Shown: positions 11,308-21,770 of the stretch, piece by piece
Layout: every line of letters begins with the position of its first letter
Position numbering within the stretch: position 1 is the first letter of the stretch
Assembly (NCBI GenBank): GCA_963754125.1
Contig: CAVWEX010000002.1
Span: 434,001 to 498,000, forward strand
Direction: 5' to 3'
Source: RPQJ01 sp963754125
GTDB lineage: Bacteria; Pseudomonadota; Gammaproteobacteria; Steroidobacterales; Steroidobacteraceae
Length of the DNA stretch: 64,000 bases
Notes under the pieces: model-generated
The model's input: only the letters and a program-made list of their open reading frames with translations
The model's database searches: none
Told to the model about the DNA's origin: nothing
Program-made: the position numbers and the translations under genes

Positions 11308-11323
11308 CCTCGCCGCGCCGCGC

Positions 11324-13058
11324 TCAGCGCCGGAAGAACCGCAGCAGCGGCGTCAGCCTCATCGGCTTGCCCTGGCCGAACCAGTGCCAGACCAGCAGCG
11401 ACACCCAGCTCGTCACCGCCGCGAACGCCAGCACGGCCGCCGTGATGAGTCGCGGCGTCGACTCGGTGGTCTCGGGCACCGCGATCGCGGTCGCGATCGT
11501 GGTCGCCGATGCGAACGCCGCAAGGGCGATCCGTCCGCCCAGCGCGTGCAGTCGCTTCGGCAGGTCGTCGAGCTCGGGGGTGACCGCACGGACCATGATG
11601 TTCCCGGTCTCGAAGTCGTGCATCAGCTGGTCGATCTGGCCGGGCACGGTGCGCAGCATCGAGCCGAGGCCGGTCGCCTCGCTCATCATCTCCCCGAGGA
11701 TGCGCTGCGGTGACAGCCGCCGCTTCACGATGTCGTCGAGGAACGGCCGGGCGATGCCGACGAGGTCGACCTCGGGATGGAGCGTGCGGATGATGTCCTC
11801 GAGCGTCGCGGCCGCCTTCGCCAGGATGGCCATGTCCCGGGCGAGCTTGATCCGGTAGCGGCCGGCCGCCTTGCTGAAGGCCTCGATGAAGCCCGCCGAG
11901 TCGTACTCGCCGAAGTTCTCCACCACGAGGTACTCCTCGCGGATGCGCTCGATGTCGGCCTTGAGCTCGTTCAGGTTCACGCGCTGCGTCGGCGTGCCCA
12001 TCTTGAGCAGCACGCGCGCGATGGTGGTGGCGTCGTTCGCGATCGCGGCGATCATCAGCGTCACGATGTCGTCGCGCTGCTCCTGCGAGACGCGGCCGAC
12101 CATGCCGAGGTCGATCATGCAGACCCGTGCCGTCCTCGCCGTAGAGCAGGTTCCCGGCGTGCGGATCGCCGTGGAAGACGCCGTCCACGAGCACCTGCTT
12201 GAGCGCGGCGTGCACGATCTCGTTCACGACGGCCTGCGCCTCCGCGCTCTTCGGCGCGAGCTTGCGGATCGGCCGGCCCGCGAAGAACTGCATCGTCAGC
12301 ACGGTGCGCGTCGACAGCTCCGGGTAGGGACGGGGCACCGAGACCTTGCGCGACGGGTCGAGGTTGCGCTGGAACTCGAGCAGGTTCGAGAGTTCCTGGT
12401 TGAAGTTGAGTTCCTTGAGCAGTCCCTTCTCGAATTCCTCGATCACCGGCACGACGCCGAAGATCTGCATCTCGTCGATGCTGGCCTCCAGGATCTGCGC
12501 GGCCAGGTAGAGCAGGTCGAGGTCCGAGCGCATCGTCGTCTCGATGCCGGGCCGCTGGACCTTCACGACCACCTCGTCGCCGTCGCGGGTGCGCGCACGG
12601 TGCGTCTGCGCAATGGAGGCCGTCGCGAGCGGCACCTCGTCGAACGACGCGTACAGATCCTGCAGCGTGCCGCCGAGGCCGGTCTCGACCTGCTCGCGGA
12701 TCGCCGCGAACGGCAGGGGCGGCGCGTCGTCCTGCAGCGTCTCGAGCGCCGCGATCCAGTCCGGCGCAAGGAGGTCCTTGCGCATCGAGAGGATCTGCCC
12801 GAGCTTGATGTACGTGGGCCCGAGCGCCGCGAGCAGCTTGGCGAAGCGCACCGGCGCCGTGAGTTCGCGCAGCGCGCGGTCGCCCTCGGGCGGCCGCTCG
12901 AACAGCCGCCGGGCGAGCGGAATGCGCATCAGCAGGGGTCCGAAGCCGTGCTTCGCGACGATCACCGCCACGGCGCGCAGGCGGTTGAGGTCGCGCAGCG
13001 CGACCCCGACCACGGAGGGCGTGTCCCGGGGCGTGCTCGCGACCGGGGGCGTCGTCAC
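11324..13058 (-). CDS. ABC1/UbiB-family atypical kinase (one frameshift)
   Basis: Membrane-anchored atypical kinase/ATPase of the ABC1 family; members support quinone biosynthesis, but the direct substrate is not settled. Family motifs: TYIKLGQILSMRKDLL (KxGQ), LATASIAQTHRA, VVVKVQRPGIE (ATP-site Lys), FHGDPHAGNLLYGEDGT and IDLGMVG (DFG equivalent). Two membrane spans lie at the C-terminus (ALAAFASATTIATAIAV; AVLAFAAVTSWVSLLVW). The frame moves +1 near 12125 (GGCACGGGTCTGC, one G extra). Start GTG 13058 overlaps the putA stop, so it is coupled to putA. About 577 aa. Its position tail to tail with the men operon suggests a quinone role. Confidence 0.85.
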
Positions 13059-16000
13059 GGGACTTCCGCGCGCGCTTCGTCCGCGCGGATGCCGAGGTTG
13101 CCGTAGCGGTGGTAGTCCGTGCTGATGCTCTGCTCGCGCAGGTACCACAGCAGCTCGAGCCGGCCCTCCGCGGAGACGGGCACGCTCACGACGCAGCCGT
13201 GGGCGGCGTTGCCCGCCTGCAGCACCTCGAGCGAGGCGCGGCCGGGGGCCGCGTAGCGCACGCGGTCCACCTGGCCGCCGCCGATCGCCTCGGCGAGCTG
13301 CGCGTCCGATTCCTCGACGAACTCGATCGCGCCCGCCCAGGACTCGGTGAGTTCCGCGAGCCGCCCGACGGCCGGCAGCTCGAGCCCGGGCGGCGTGCTC
13401 ACCACGACGCGGCAGCCCGCGACCTGCGCCGCGCACGCGCGTGCGAACACGTCGAAGGCGGTGTCGTCCGCGTGCACGCGGACGCGCACCGCCCCGACCG
13501 GCAGGTAGCGCCGCACGTTGTCCTGGCCGACCAGTCGGAAGTGGTCGTGCTCGACGCCGAACTCCTCGCGCTGGCTGTGCTCGTAGCTCACGGCGGCCGC
13601 GACGATGCGTTCATCGCCCGCCTGCGACCGCGCCGCCAGCCCGCGGCACAGCGCCGCCAGCATCGGCGAGCGCGGCGTGCCGCCGGCCGGGACCGTGGCG
13701 ACGTCCTCGAAGTCCATGAACTGCGCGACGTAGTTCGGCCCGCCGGCCTTCATGCCGGGGCCGAAGCCGGACTTGCCCATGCCGCCGAAGGGCTGCCGCA
13801 GCACGATCGCGCCGGTGGTGACGCGGTTGATGTAGAGATTGCCGGCGCGGATGTGCTCCTTCCAGTAGTCCCACTCGCGCTCGTCGAGGCTCTCGAGTCC
13901 GCTGGTGAGCCCGTAGCCGGTCTGGTTCACGAGTCGCACCGCCTCGGCCAGCGTCTCGAAGCGCATCACGGCGAGCACCGGCCCGAAGAACTCGGTCATG
14001 TGCGTGTAGCTGCCGGGGCGCACGCCGTACTTCACGCCGGGCGTCCACAGGCACGGGTTGCCCTCGACGGGCTGCGGCATGACGGCCCATTCCTCGCCGG
14101 GCTCGAGCACCTTGAGCGCGGTCTCGAGGTCGCCGGACGGCGGCTTGATCATCGGCCCCATCTTCGTGTCGAGCTCCCAGGCGGAGCCGACCTTGAGGCT
14201 CTGCACCGCCTCGCACAGCGAGCGGCGGAACGCCGGGTCGTCGTAGACCTCGGCCTGCAGCAGCAGCAGCGAGGTCGCGGAGCACTTCTGTCCCGCGTGA
14301 CTGAACGCGGAGTGCAGGATGTGCTTGATGGCCTGGTCGCGGTCGGAGACCGCGGTGACGATGGTGGCGTCCTTGCCGCCGGTCTCGGCGAACAGGTTGA
14401 GCCGCGGGTTGTCGCCGAGCATCGTGAGCGCGGTCTCGGTGCCGCCGGTGAGGATCACGGCGTCGACCTTCGGGTGGTTGACGAGCTTGCGGCCTTCGCG
14501 GGCGCCGGAGCAGGGCAGGAACTGCAGCGCCTTCCTCGACACGCCGGCGCGCCAGAAGCACTGGCACATCTCCCAGGCGACCAGCACGGCGTCGGAAGCG
14601 GGCTTGATGATCACGGTGTTGCCGGCCGCGAGCGCCGCCGCGACGCCGCCGCAGGGGATGGCGACCGGGAAGTTCCACGGCGGCACCACGACCACGACGC
14701 CCTTCGGACGGGCCTTGACCGTGGGCATCTGCTGCCACCAGCGCGCCGAGTCGCGGTAGAACTCCAGGAAGTCGATCGCCTCGGAGACCTCGGGGTCGGA
14801 CTCCATCAGCGTCTTGCCGCCGTCGGCGAGCGCCGCGCCCATCAGGTCGCCGCGCGCCACGCGCAGCTCCTGCGCGACCCGGCCCAGCAGTTCGAAGCGC
14901 TGCTCGACGGGCAGGGCGCGCCAGCCGTCGGGATCGTCGGCGGCGCACTCCACGGCACGCGCGACGTCGGCGTCCGTCGCCTGCCGGTAGCGTCCCGCGA
15001 CCACGCCCGGTCGCGACGGGTCGAGGCAGTCGCGCACCGGTCGTCCGTCGAACAGCGCCTCCCCGGCGATCACCAGCGGCACCTGCACCGCCGCGTCGCC
15101 GTGGCGCGGCTCCCAGCGGGCCACGATGCGCTCGCCCCACTCGCCGTTCTGCGGCAGCGCGAAGTCCGTGTCCGGCTCGCTCTCGAGGTGCTGCCAGCCG
15201 CGCGCGAGGGCCGGCGGCACGGCGGGCGGCTGGTTGCGGTCCTGGTCGCGGCGCGGCGCGTCGCCCGTGCGGGGAATGGCGTCGAACGCGGCGAGGAAGC
15301 CCTGCTCGAGCTGCCGCCACTCGGGGCTGTCCACCTCGATCTTGAAGGCGTGGCGCAGGAAGTTCTCCGGCCCCGTGTTCTCGTCGAGCCGCCGGACCAG
15401 GTAGCCGATCGCGTTGATGAAGTTCTCCTTCCGGCAGGCCGGCGCGTACAGCAGCAGGTTGCGCGTCAGCTCGAACAGCGCGCGACGCTGCGCGTTCGCC
15501 ATGCCCTCGAGCATCTCGAACTGCACCCGGTCGAGCGCGCCGCGCTCGTGTGCGAGCACCAGGCCGTACGCGAGGTCGAAGAGGTTGTGCGAGGCCACGC
15601 CCACGTTCATCGCCGCGAGGTTCTCCGGCTTCATGACCTCCTCGACCATGCGCTTGTAGTTCGCGTCGGTCTCGAGCTTGGTCCGGTAGGGCGCCTGCGG
15701 CCAGCCGCGCGCCGAGGACTCGACGCGCTCGCTCTCCATGTTGGCGCCCTTCACGAGCCGCATGGTGATGCGTCCGCCGCCGTCCGCGACGCGCCGGCGC
15801 GCCCAGGCCTGCAGCTCGAGCAGCGTGCGGTACGAATCGGGGATGTAGCTCTGCAGCGCGATGCCGGCCTGGACGTGACGCAGGCCGTCGCGGTCGAGCG
15901 TGCGCATGAAGGCCGCGGCGGTGAGTTCCTTGTCGCGGTACTCCTCCATGTCGAGGTACACGAACTTGGGCACGACCGTGCCGTCGGGCCGGGTGAACCG

Positions 16001-16696
16001 GGCGCGGTCCGCGGTGCGGAACAGCCGCTCGAGCCGGTCGCACAGCACCGTCACCGTGTGCTCGCGCGCCAGCGGCGAGATCTGCGAGTACAGCGTCGAG
16101 ATCTTGATCGAGACCACCTCGATCTCCGGCCACTGCAGGCCCTGCAGGTACTGCTGCAGCCGGCGCTCGGCCTCGGGCTCGCTCAGGATCGCCTCGCCGA
16201 GGAAGTTCACGTTCATCCGCACGCCCTCGGTGCGGCGCTCGCCCAGGTGGCGGGTGAGGACCTCCTGTTCGCCGGGCAGGATGACGTTGGCCGTCTCCTT
16301 GTGCATGTGCTCCTTCACCAGCGGCAGCGCGACCCCGGGCACGTAGGCGCCGAACGACTGGAAGCCCTTCATCAGCGTGCGGTCGACCGGGCCGAAGAAA
16401 CGCGGCACGCCCTGCACGTCGAGGATGTGCGTGAGGTGCTCCACTGCGCGCGCCGGGTCGCGGGTGCGGAACGCCTGGTCGGTCATCAGTGCCAGCGTCG
16501 CCTTGTCGGACGGCGTCTGGAGCATTCGGTCGAGCTCGGCCTGCTGGCGCCGCTCCGACGGCGTCTGCAGCGCGCGGGCGCGCTCCTGCACGCGTCGCGC
16601 GAGCAGCAGCGCCTTCTGCACGGAGCCCGCGTACGGCGAAGCCGGGTCGGGCTTGAAGTCGTCGAGCAGGGACGCGAGGGAGTCTGGGGTGTGCAT
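13055..16696 (-). CDS. putA: Bifunctional proline dehydrogenase / P5C dehydrogenase PutA
   Basis: Oxidises proline to glutamate in two steps: an FAD proline dehydrogenase passes electrons to quinone, and an NAD aldehyde dehydrogenase follows. Intact, 1213 aa. The ProDH barrel covers about residues 60-480 (ISTLYSQISPLAREHT, RLVKGANMESERV, FEMLEGMAN). The P5C dehydrogenase runs from about 540, with VVVVPPWNFPVAIPCGG, FAETGGKDA and the catalytic Cys near residue 805 (AGQKCSATS). A C-terminal tail domain follows. No N-terminal ribbon-helix-helix is seen, so this PutA should not repress its own gene. It lies 39 bp downstream of prmC. Confidence 0.96.
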   Translation of the reverse strand: MHTPDSLASLLDDFKPDPASPYAGSVQKALLLARRVQERARALQTPSERRQQAELDRMLQTPSDKATLALMTDQAFRTRDPARAVEHLTHILDVQGVPRFFGPVDRTLMKGFQSFGAYVPGVALPLVKEHMHKETANVILPGEQEVLTRHLGERRTEGVRMNVNFLGEAILSEPEAERRLQQYLQGLQWPEIEVVSIKISTLYSQISPLAREHTVTVLCDRLERLFRTADRARFTRPDGTVVPKFVYLDMEEYRDKELTAAAFMRTLDRDGLRHVQAGIALQSYIPDSYRTLLELQAWARRRVADGGGRITMRLVKGANMESERVESSARGWPQAPYRTKLETDANYKRMVEEVMKPENLAAMNVGVASHNLFDLAYGLVLAHERGALDRVQFEMLEGMANAQRRALFELTRNLLLYAPACRKENFINAIGYLVRRLDENTGPENFLRHAFKIEVDSPEWRQLEQGFLAAFDAIPRTGDAPRRDQDRNQPPAVPPALARGWQHLESEPDTDFALPQNGEWGERIVARWEPRHGDAAVQVPLVIAGEALFDGRPVRDCLDPSRPGVVAGRYRQATDADVARAVECAADDPDGWRALPVEQRFELLGRVAQELRVARGDLMGAALADGGKTLMESDPEVSEAIDFLEFYRDSARWWQQMPTVKARPKGVVVVVPPWNFPVAIPCGGVAAALAAGNTVIIKPASDAVLVAWEMCQCFWRAGVSRKALQFLPCSGAREGRKLVNHPKVDAVILTGGTETALTMLGDNPRLNLFAETGGKDATIVTAVSDRDQAIKHILHSAFSHAGQKCSATSLLLLQAEVYDDPAFRRSLCEAVQSLKVGSAWELDTKMGPMIKPPSGDLETALKVLEPGEEWAVMPQPVEGNPCLWTPGVKYGVRPGSYTHMTEFFGPVLAVMRFETLAEAVRLVNQTGYGLTSGLESLDEREWDYWKEHIRAGNLYINRVTTGAIVLRQPFGGMGKSGFGPGMKAGGPNYVAQFMDFEDVATVPAGGTPRSPMLAALCRGLAARSQAGDERIVAAAVSYEHSQREEFGVEHDHFRLVGQDNVRRYLPVGAVRVRVHADDTAFDVFARACAAQVAGCRVVVSTPPGLELPAVGRLAELTESWAGAIEFVEESDAQLAEAIGGGQVDRVRYAAPGRASLEVLQAGNAAHGCVVSVPVSAEGRLELLWYLREQSISTDYHRYGNLGIRADEARAEVP

Positions 16697-16735
16697 CGAG
16701 GGTGTCCGGGTGGCTGGCAGGAGGCCCGCAGTCGG

Positions 16736-17644
16736 TCATATTGACCGGGATGGACCGGCGATCGAATCGCCGAAAACCGAAGAAGACTCGCCGCCGGGAC
16801 GGCGGCCCTCGGTGCAGCGCTCGCGACCCGCGAGATCGCGGTGCGTCCGCACCTGCCCGAACCCGGCGGCCTCGAACAGCTCACGCACGGCGGCGCCCTG
16901 CGTGTCGCCGTGCTCGACCAGCAGCCAGCCGCCGGGCGACGAGATGACCGGGCGCCTCGCCGACGACCGCGCGCAGGGCCACGAGGCCGTCGGCGCCGGC
17001 AAACAGCGCCTGCCGCGGCTCGTACTGCCGCACCGACGGCGACACGCGCGGGTCGTCGTCGGCGATGTAGGGCGGGTTGCTGACGATGACCCCGAAGCGT
17101 CCGGCCCGCCGCAGGGGCGAACCAGGCCCCCGCGCGGACCTCGACGCGCCGGGTGAGACCGAGTTTCGCGGCATTGCCCCGGGCGGTGTCCACGGCTGCC
17201 TCCGACAGGTCGGTGGCGAGGATCCGTGCGAGCGGCCGCTCCGCCGCAATGGCGAGCGCGACCGCACCGCTGCCGGTCGCGAGGTCGAGCACGTCGCAGG
17301 GCCGGTCGGCGGGCAGGCGTGCCAGCGCGCACTCGACCAGCCGCTCGGTTTCGGGCCGCGGGATCAGCACGCCGGGACCGACCGCGAGCGGCAGCGACCA
17401 GAACTCCTTCTCGCCGAGCAGGTAGGCGACCGGCTCCCCGAGCGCACGACGCGTTATGAACGCCTCGTAGCGGTCGGTCGCCTCGCAGTCGAGGATGCGC
17501 TTCCTCGGGGTGCGCGAGCAGCCAGGCGCGCGGGCGGCCGAGCGCGGCGCCGAGCAGCACTTCGGCTTCGCGGCGCGGCTCGTCGGCCACGCGCGCCAGT
17601 CGCGCGGTGCCTTCGTCGATCAGCGAGCGGATTTCGGTGGCCAT
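16736..17644 (-). CDS. prmC: Release factor glutamine methyltransferase PrmC/HemK (three frameshifts)
   Basis: Methylates the GGQ glutamine of release factors. N-terminus ATEIRSLIDEGTARL; then LIPRPETERLVECAL, the SAM site VLDLATGSGAVALAIA, the diagnostic SNPPYIADDDPRV (NPPY) and FEAAGFGQVRTHRDLAGRER. Frame moves +1 near 17500, 17115 and 16955. The joined protein is about 300 aa, slightly longer than E. coli because of a tail after the last conserved block. It directly follows prfA (18 bp), the usual gene order and a direct substrate-enzyme pairing. Confidence 0.92.
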   Translation of the reverse strand: MATEIRSLIDEGTARLARVADEPRREAEVLLGAALGRPRAWLLAHPEEAHPRLRGDRPLRGVHNASCARGAGRLPARREGVLVAAARGRSRRADPAARNRAAGRVRAGTPARRPALRRARPRDRQRCGRARHCGGAAARTDPRHRPVGGSRGHRPGQCRETRSHPARRGPRGGLVRPCGGPDASGSSSATRPTSPTTTRACRRRCGSTSRGRRCLPAPTASWPCARSSARRPVISSPGGWLLVEHGDTQGAAVRELFEAAGFGQVRTHRDLAGRERCTEGRRPGGESSSVFGDSIAGPSRSI

Positions 17645-17662
17645 GCGCGACCGGCCTTGGGG

Positions 17663-18743
17663 TCAGTCGAGTGCCGCGAGCTGCTCGGCCTGCCACTCCT
17701 GCTGCAGCGGTCCGATCACCTCGTCGAGCGCGCCTTCCACGATGGCGGGCAGCTGGTAGAGCGTGAGGTTGATGCGGTGGTCGGTCACGCGACCCTGCGG
17801 GTAGTTGTAGGTGCGGATGCGCTCCGAGCGGTCGCCCGAGCCGACCTGCAGCTTGCGCTCCTGCGCCTGCTGCGCGTTCTGCTTCTGGCGCTCGGACTCG
17901 ACGAGCTTCGCGCGCAGCAGCGCCATCGCCCGCGAACGGTTCTTGTGCTGCGAGCGCTCGTCCTGGCACTCGACCACGATGCCGGTCGGCAGGTGCGTGA
18001 TGCGGATCGCCGAGTCGGTCTTGTTGACGTGCTGCCCGCCCGCGCCCGAGGCGCGGTAGGTGTCGACGCGCAGCTCCGCGGGATTGAGCGGCGCGTCCTC
18101 GACCTCGTCGAGCTCGGGCAGGATCGCGACCGTGCAGGCGGAGGTGTGGATGCGGCCCTGCGCCTCGGTGGCGGGCACGCGCTGCACGCGATGCGTGCCC
18201 GACTCGAACTTGAGCCGCGAGAACGCGCCGCGCCCGGCGATGCGGCTGATGACCTCCTTGTAGCCGCCGTGCTCGCCGGCGCTCTCGCTCAGCACTTCGA
18301 CCTGCCAGCCCTGCCGCTCGGCGTAGCGCGAGTACATGCGGAACAGGTCGCCGGCGAAGATCGCCGCCTCGTCGCCGCCGGTGCCGGCGCGGATCTCGAG
18401 GAAGATGTTGCTGTCGTCGCGGGCGTCCTTCGGGATGAGCAGCCGGGTGAGCTCGAGGGACTCGCGCCTCGAGCCGGGCGTCCACGGCCTTCAGCTCCTC
18501 CTCGGCGAGCGCACGCATCTCGGCGTCGGCGCCCCGCGACAGCTCCTCCGCGGCGGCGCGCTCCGCCTCGAGGCTGCGGAAGGCGCGGAAGCGCGTCGCG
18601 ACCGGCTCGAGCCGCGCGTACTCCATGGACAGGTCGCGGAAGCGCGTGCTGCCGCCGATCACCTCGGGGTCGGCGAGCAGCCCGCCCACCTCCTCGAAGC
18701 GCTCGACGGCCTGCTCGAGCCGGCGCCGGACCGAGTCCTTCAT
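17663..18743 (-). CDS. prfA: Peptide chain release factor 1 (one frameshift)
   Basis: Terminates translation at UAA and UAG. The N-terminal part (MKDSVRRRLEQAVERFEEVG) runs from ATG 18743. The C-terminal domain contains GTHRVQRVPATEAQGRIHTS and the catalytic GGQ in RASGAGGQHVNKTDSAIR. The frame moves +1 near 18475 (GAGGCGCGAG, one G extra). About 360 aa joined, the standard length. The start overlaps the hemA stop (ATGA). An essential gene broken like this argues that the shift is a sequence error. Confidence 0.95.
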
Positions 18744-19995
18744 CCGTCGCGGTCGAGGCGGTAGATCTCGGCGATGGCGCCGATGATCCGCTCGTCGCCG
18801 CTCTCGGCCGCCTCGCGCAGGCGCTGGCTCGGCGCGTGGATCAGGCGGTTGGTGAGCGTGGCGGCGAGGAACTCGAGCACTTCGTCGGTTCCGCGGCCGG
18901 CGGCGAGCATGCGGCGCGCCTGCTCGAGCGTGTGCTCGCGCGTCCGCTCGGCCTCGTCGCGCAGGCGGCGGATCGTGGGCGCCGCGCTGCGGGTGCGCAG
19001 CTGCAGCTCGAAGCGGTCGACCTCGGTGGCGATCATGCGGTCGGCCTCGCGCGCCGCCTGCCGCCGGTTCTCCATGTTCTCGTTCACCACGGACTGCAGG
19101 TCGTCCACGGTGAACAGGTACACGTCCTCGAGCTCGGCGACCGCCGGCTCGATGTCGCGCGGCACGGCGATGTCCACCATGAAGATCGGGCGACGCTTGC
19201 GCGCGCGCAGCGCGGCGGCGGCCATGTCGCGGGTGATGATCGCGTGCGGGCTCGCGGTGGAGGCGACCACGATGTCGGCCTCGCGCAGGTGCGCCCCGAT
19301 GTCGTCGAGGCCGATCGCGAAGCCCTGGAACTCGGCCGCCAGCTCCTGGGCGCGCTCGACGCTGCGGTTCGCGATGATCATGCGGCGCAGGCCGTCGGCG
19401 TGCAGGTGGCGCGCCGCGAGCGCGATCGTCTCGCCGGCGCCCTACCATCAGCGCGGTGCGGTTCTCGAAGCTCGCGAACACGGTCTTGGCCATCGCCACG
19501 GCGGCCGAGGCCACCGACACGGCGTTGGCGCCGATCTCGGTCTCGGTGCGCACCCGCTTCGCGACCGAGAACGCGGCCTGGAAGAGGCGGTTGAGCAGCG
19601 GGCCCGGTCGTGCCCGCTTCCTGCGCCGCCCGGTAGGCGTCCTTGAGCTGGCCGAGGATCTGCGGCTCGCCGAGCACCATGGAGTCGAGGCCGGAGGCGA
19701 CCGCGAACACGTGCGAGACGGCGCGCATGTCGTCGTGGTGGTAGAGGCAGTGGCGGATGCTCGAGCCGAGCTGGTGGTAGTTCTGCAGCCAGTCGCCGAG
19801 CTCGGCTTCGCCGCATTCCGTCACGCAGTAGAGCTCGGTGCGGTTGCAGGTCGAGACGATCACCGCCTCCTCGATCTCGTCGAGGGAGGCGAGTTCGCGC
19901 AAAGCATCGGGTACGCGCGCCGGATCGAAGACCACGCGTTCGCGCACGTCGACCGGTGCGGTGCGGTGGTTGATGCCGACGACGACGAGAGACAT
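18740..19995 (-). CDS. hemA: Glutamyl-tRNA reductase (two frameshifts)
   Basis: First committed step of C5-pathway heme synthesis: Glu-tRNA to glutamate-1-semialdehyde with NADPH. Start chosen at ATG 19995 because MSLVVVGINHRTAPV is the family N-terminus; an ATG 39 bp upstream is also in frame. The catalytic Cys is in VSTCNRTELY, the substrate domain has LGEPQILGQLKDAY, and the NADPH fold follows. Frame moves near 19610 (GGGCCC, one C extra) and 19443 (GTAGGGCG, one G extra). About 417 aa joined. First gene of the hemA-prfA-prmC-putA series; divergent from the TPR lipoprotein. Confidence 0.94.
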
Positions 19996-20069
19996 CCGGT
20001 TTCCGGTCTCGGAAAGCGCGGAATTCTGGTTCATGGCCGGGTGCAACACAAGCTCGGCGGCGCTTCCGC

Positions 20070-20075
20070 TATAGT
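20070..20075 (+). promoter_or_regulatory. Candidate -10 box just upstream of the TPR lipoprotein gene
   Basis: TATAGT lies 9 bp before the ATG at 20085. Transcription would begin within a few bases of the start codon, giving a nearly leaderless message. I see no good -35 at 16-18 bp spacing and no Shine-Dalgarno sequence, so this is tentative. Confidence 0.35.
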
Positions 20076-20084
20076 GCGCGGGCC

Positions 20085-21770
20085 ATGCGAACCGCCTCCT
20101 CGTGCGTCCGTCCGATTGCCGCTGCTGCGGCGCTGCTGCTGCTTGCGGCGTGCGCCACGGGGCCGGTCGATCCGGTCGGCACCGACAGTACTCCCGCCGA
20201 TCCGGAGGCGCTGCTGGCCGACGCCGACGCAGCGCTGGAGCGAAATGAACTGCCGGAGGCGGCACGCGCCTACCGCCGCGCCGCGGAGGCCGCCGAGGAC
20301 GAGGCGATCGCGCAGCAGGCCACCGAACTCGCGTTCGAGCACTCGCAGTACCGCGAGACCCTGCTCGCGGCGGAACGCTGGCTGGCGATCAACCCCACGA
20401 GCGAGCAGGCCCGGCGCCATGCGGGCGTCGCGGCGCTGGCGCTGCACCGGCTCGACGAGGCCGAGGCGCAGTTCGCGCTGATGATCGAGAGCGGCTACAT
20501 CAGCCCGGCCGCCGGCTTCCTCGCGCTGCTGCCGGTGCTGACGGGCCACGGCACCGCGCCGGACCTGACCGAGCTCTTCCGTCGCCTGGTCGCGCGGCAC
20601 CCGGACGTGGCCGAGGGTCACCATGCGCTCGCGGCCGCCGCGCTGCGCTCGGAGAATTTCAAGCTCGCGCTCGACAGCGCGCGCCGTGCGACCGAGATCG
20701 CGCCCTACTGGGTGCCGGCGAAGATGATGCTGGCCCGGGCGCTGATCGCCTCCGGCGAGGAAGAAGCCGGTCTCAAGATGGCCCATGACCTGGTGCTCGA
20801 GCCCAACGCCGAAGTGTCCACCCAGCTCGAGTACGCGTTGCTGCTCGCAGGCGTCGGGCGCGACGAGGAGGCCCGCGCCATCCTGACGCCCTTCGCCGCG
20901 GGCGAGCGCGTGTATCCAGGCGCGGTGCGCGCCCTCGGGGTGCTCGATCTGCAGCGCGGCGACCTCGTTGCCGCCGCGGCAAGGTTCGAGGATCTGCTGT
21001 CCACAGGCGCGCAGTCCTACGACGCACTGTATTTCCTCGGCGCCGTCGCCGACCGGCGCGAGGACACGGAGCGCGCGCTGCGCTACTACTCGCGCGTGGC
21101 GGGCGGCGACTTCGCACTGCAGGCGCAGGGCCGGGTGGCGCGCATCAAGGCCGATCAGGCTGGCCTCGACGCCGGGCTCGCGCATCTCGAGGAGTTCGCC
21201 CGCGGCCACCCGCAACGCGGGCCGGACATCGTCGCCGCGCGCGCCGGCCTCGCCACGGGCATGGACGATTCGGACCGCGCACTCGCGATCCTCGACGCCG
21301 GCCTCGCGCAGTACCCGGACTCCATGGACCTGCGCATGGCGCGTGTGTTCGCCTACGAGCGAGCCGGCAAGTCCGACGCCGCGATCCGCGACCTGCGCCG
21401 GATGCTGGAGGACCGGCCCGGGGACGCGGTGGTGCAGAACGCCCTGGGCTATTCGCTCGCCGATCGCAACCGCCAGCTGGATGAGGCCGCGGCCCTCGTG
21501 AGCGCCGCGCTCGTGCAGATGCCGGACAGCGCCGCCGTGCTCGACAGCATGGGCTGGGTGGCGTTCCGGCAGGGTCGCCTGAAGGAGGCCGTCGGGTACC
21601 TCGAGCGCGCCAGCGAACTCGACGAGGATGTCGAGATCGACCTGCATCTCGGCGAGGTGCAATGGGCGCTCGGCGACCAGGCCGCCGCCCGCAAGACCTG
21701 GCGGGACGCGCTCGAGCGCCGGCCGGATGACGCCCGACTCAAGGAGCGCCTGGAGCAGGCCGGGCCGTGA
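20085..21770 (+). CDS. TPR-repeat lipoprotein
   Basis: Outer-membrane-type lipoprotein made of tetratricopeptide repeats, likely a scaffold for protein-protein contacts at the cell envelope; no enzyme domain is seen. Intact, 561 aa. The signal peptide ends in a lipobox, LLAACATG (Cys about residue 23). TPR helices fill the rest (for example ATELAFEHSQYRETLLAAERWLAINP and NALGYSLADRNRQLDEA). This gene commonly precedes lolB-ispE in gammaproteobacteria. Its TGA overlaps the GTG of the LolB-IspE gene, so the two are coupled. Confidence 0.9.
   Translation: MRTASSCVRPIAAAAALLLLAACATGPVDPVGTDSTPADPEALLADADAALERNELPEAARAYRRAAEAAEDEAIAQQATELAFEHSQYRETLLAAERWLAINPTSEQARRHAGVAALALHRLDEAEAQFALMIESGYISPAAGFLALLPVLTGHGTAPDLTELFRRLVARHPDVAEGHHALAAAALRSENFKLALDSARRATEIAPYWVPAKMMLARALIASGEEEAGLKMAHDLVLEPNAEVSTQLEYALLLAGVGRDEEARAILTPFAAGERVYPGAVRALGVLDLQRGDLVAAAARFEDLLSTGAQSYDALYFLGAVADRREDTERALRYYSRVAGGDFALQAQGRVARIKADQAGLDAGLAHLEEFARGHPQRGPDIVAARAGLATGMDDSDRALAILDAGLAQYPDSMDLRMARVFAYERAGKSDAAIRDLRRMLEDRPGDAVVQNALGYSLADRNRQLDEAAALVSAALVQMPDSAAVLDSMGWVAFRQGRLKEAVGYLERASELDEDVEIDLHLGEVQWALGDQAAARKTWRDALERRPDDARLKERLEQAGP

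Noticed and set aside
13109..16744. Very long open frame (over 1200 codons) on the plus strand opposite putA
   Set aside because: It is the mirror of putA codon bias in high-GC DNA; its Ala/Arg/Val/His-rich translation has no motifs, while the minus strand gives a complete PutA.
17663..18743. Programmed frameshift in the release factor gene
   Set aside because: Programmed +1 shifting is known in prfB (RF2) at an in-frame stop, not in prfA. This break lacks that slippery site and matches the window-wide single-base insertions.
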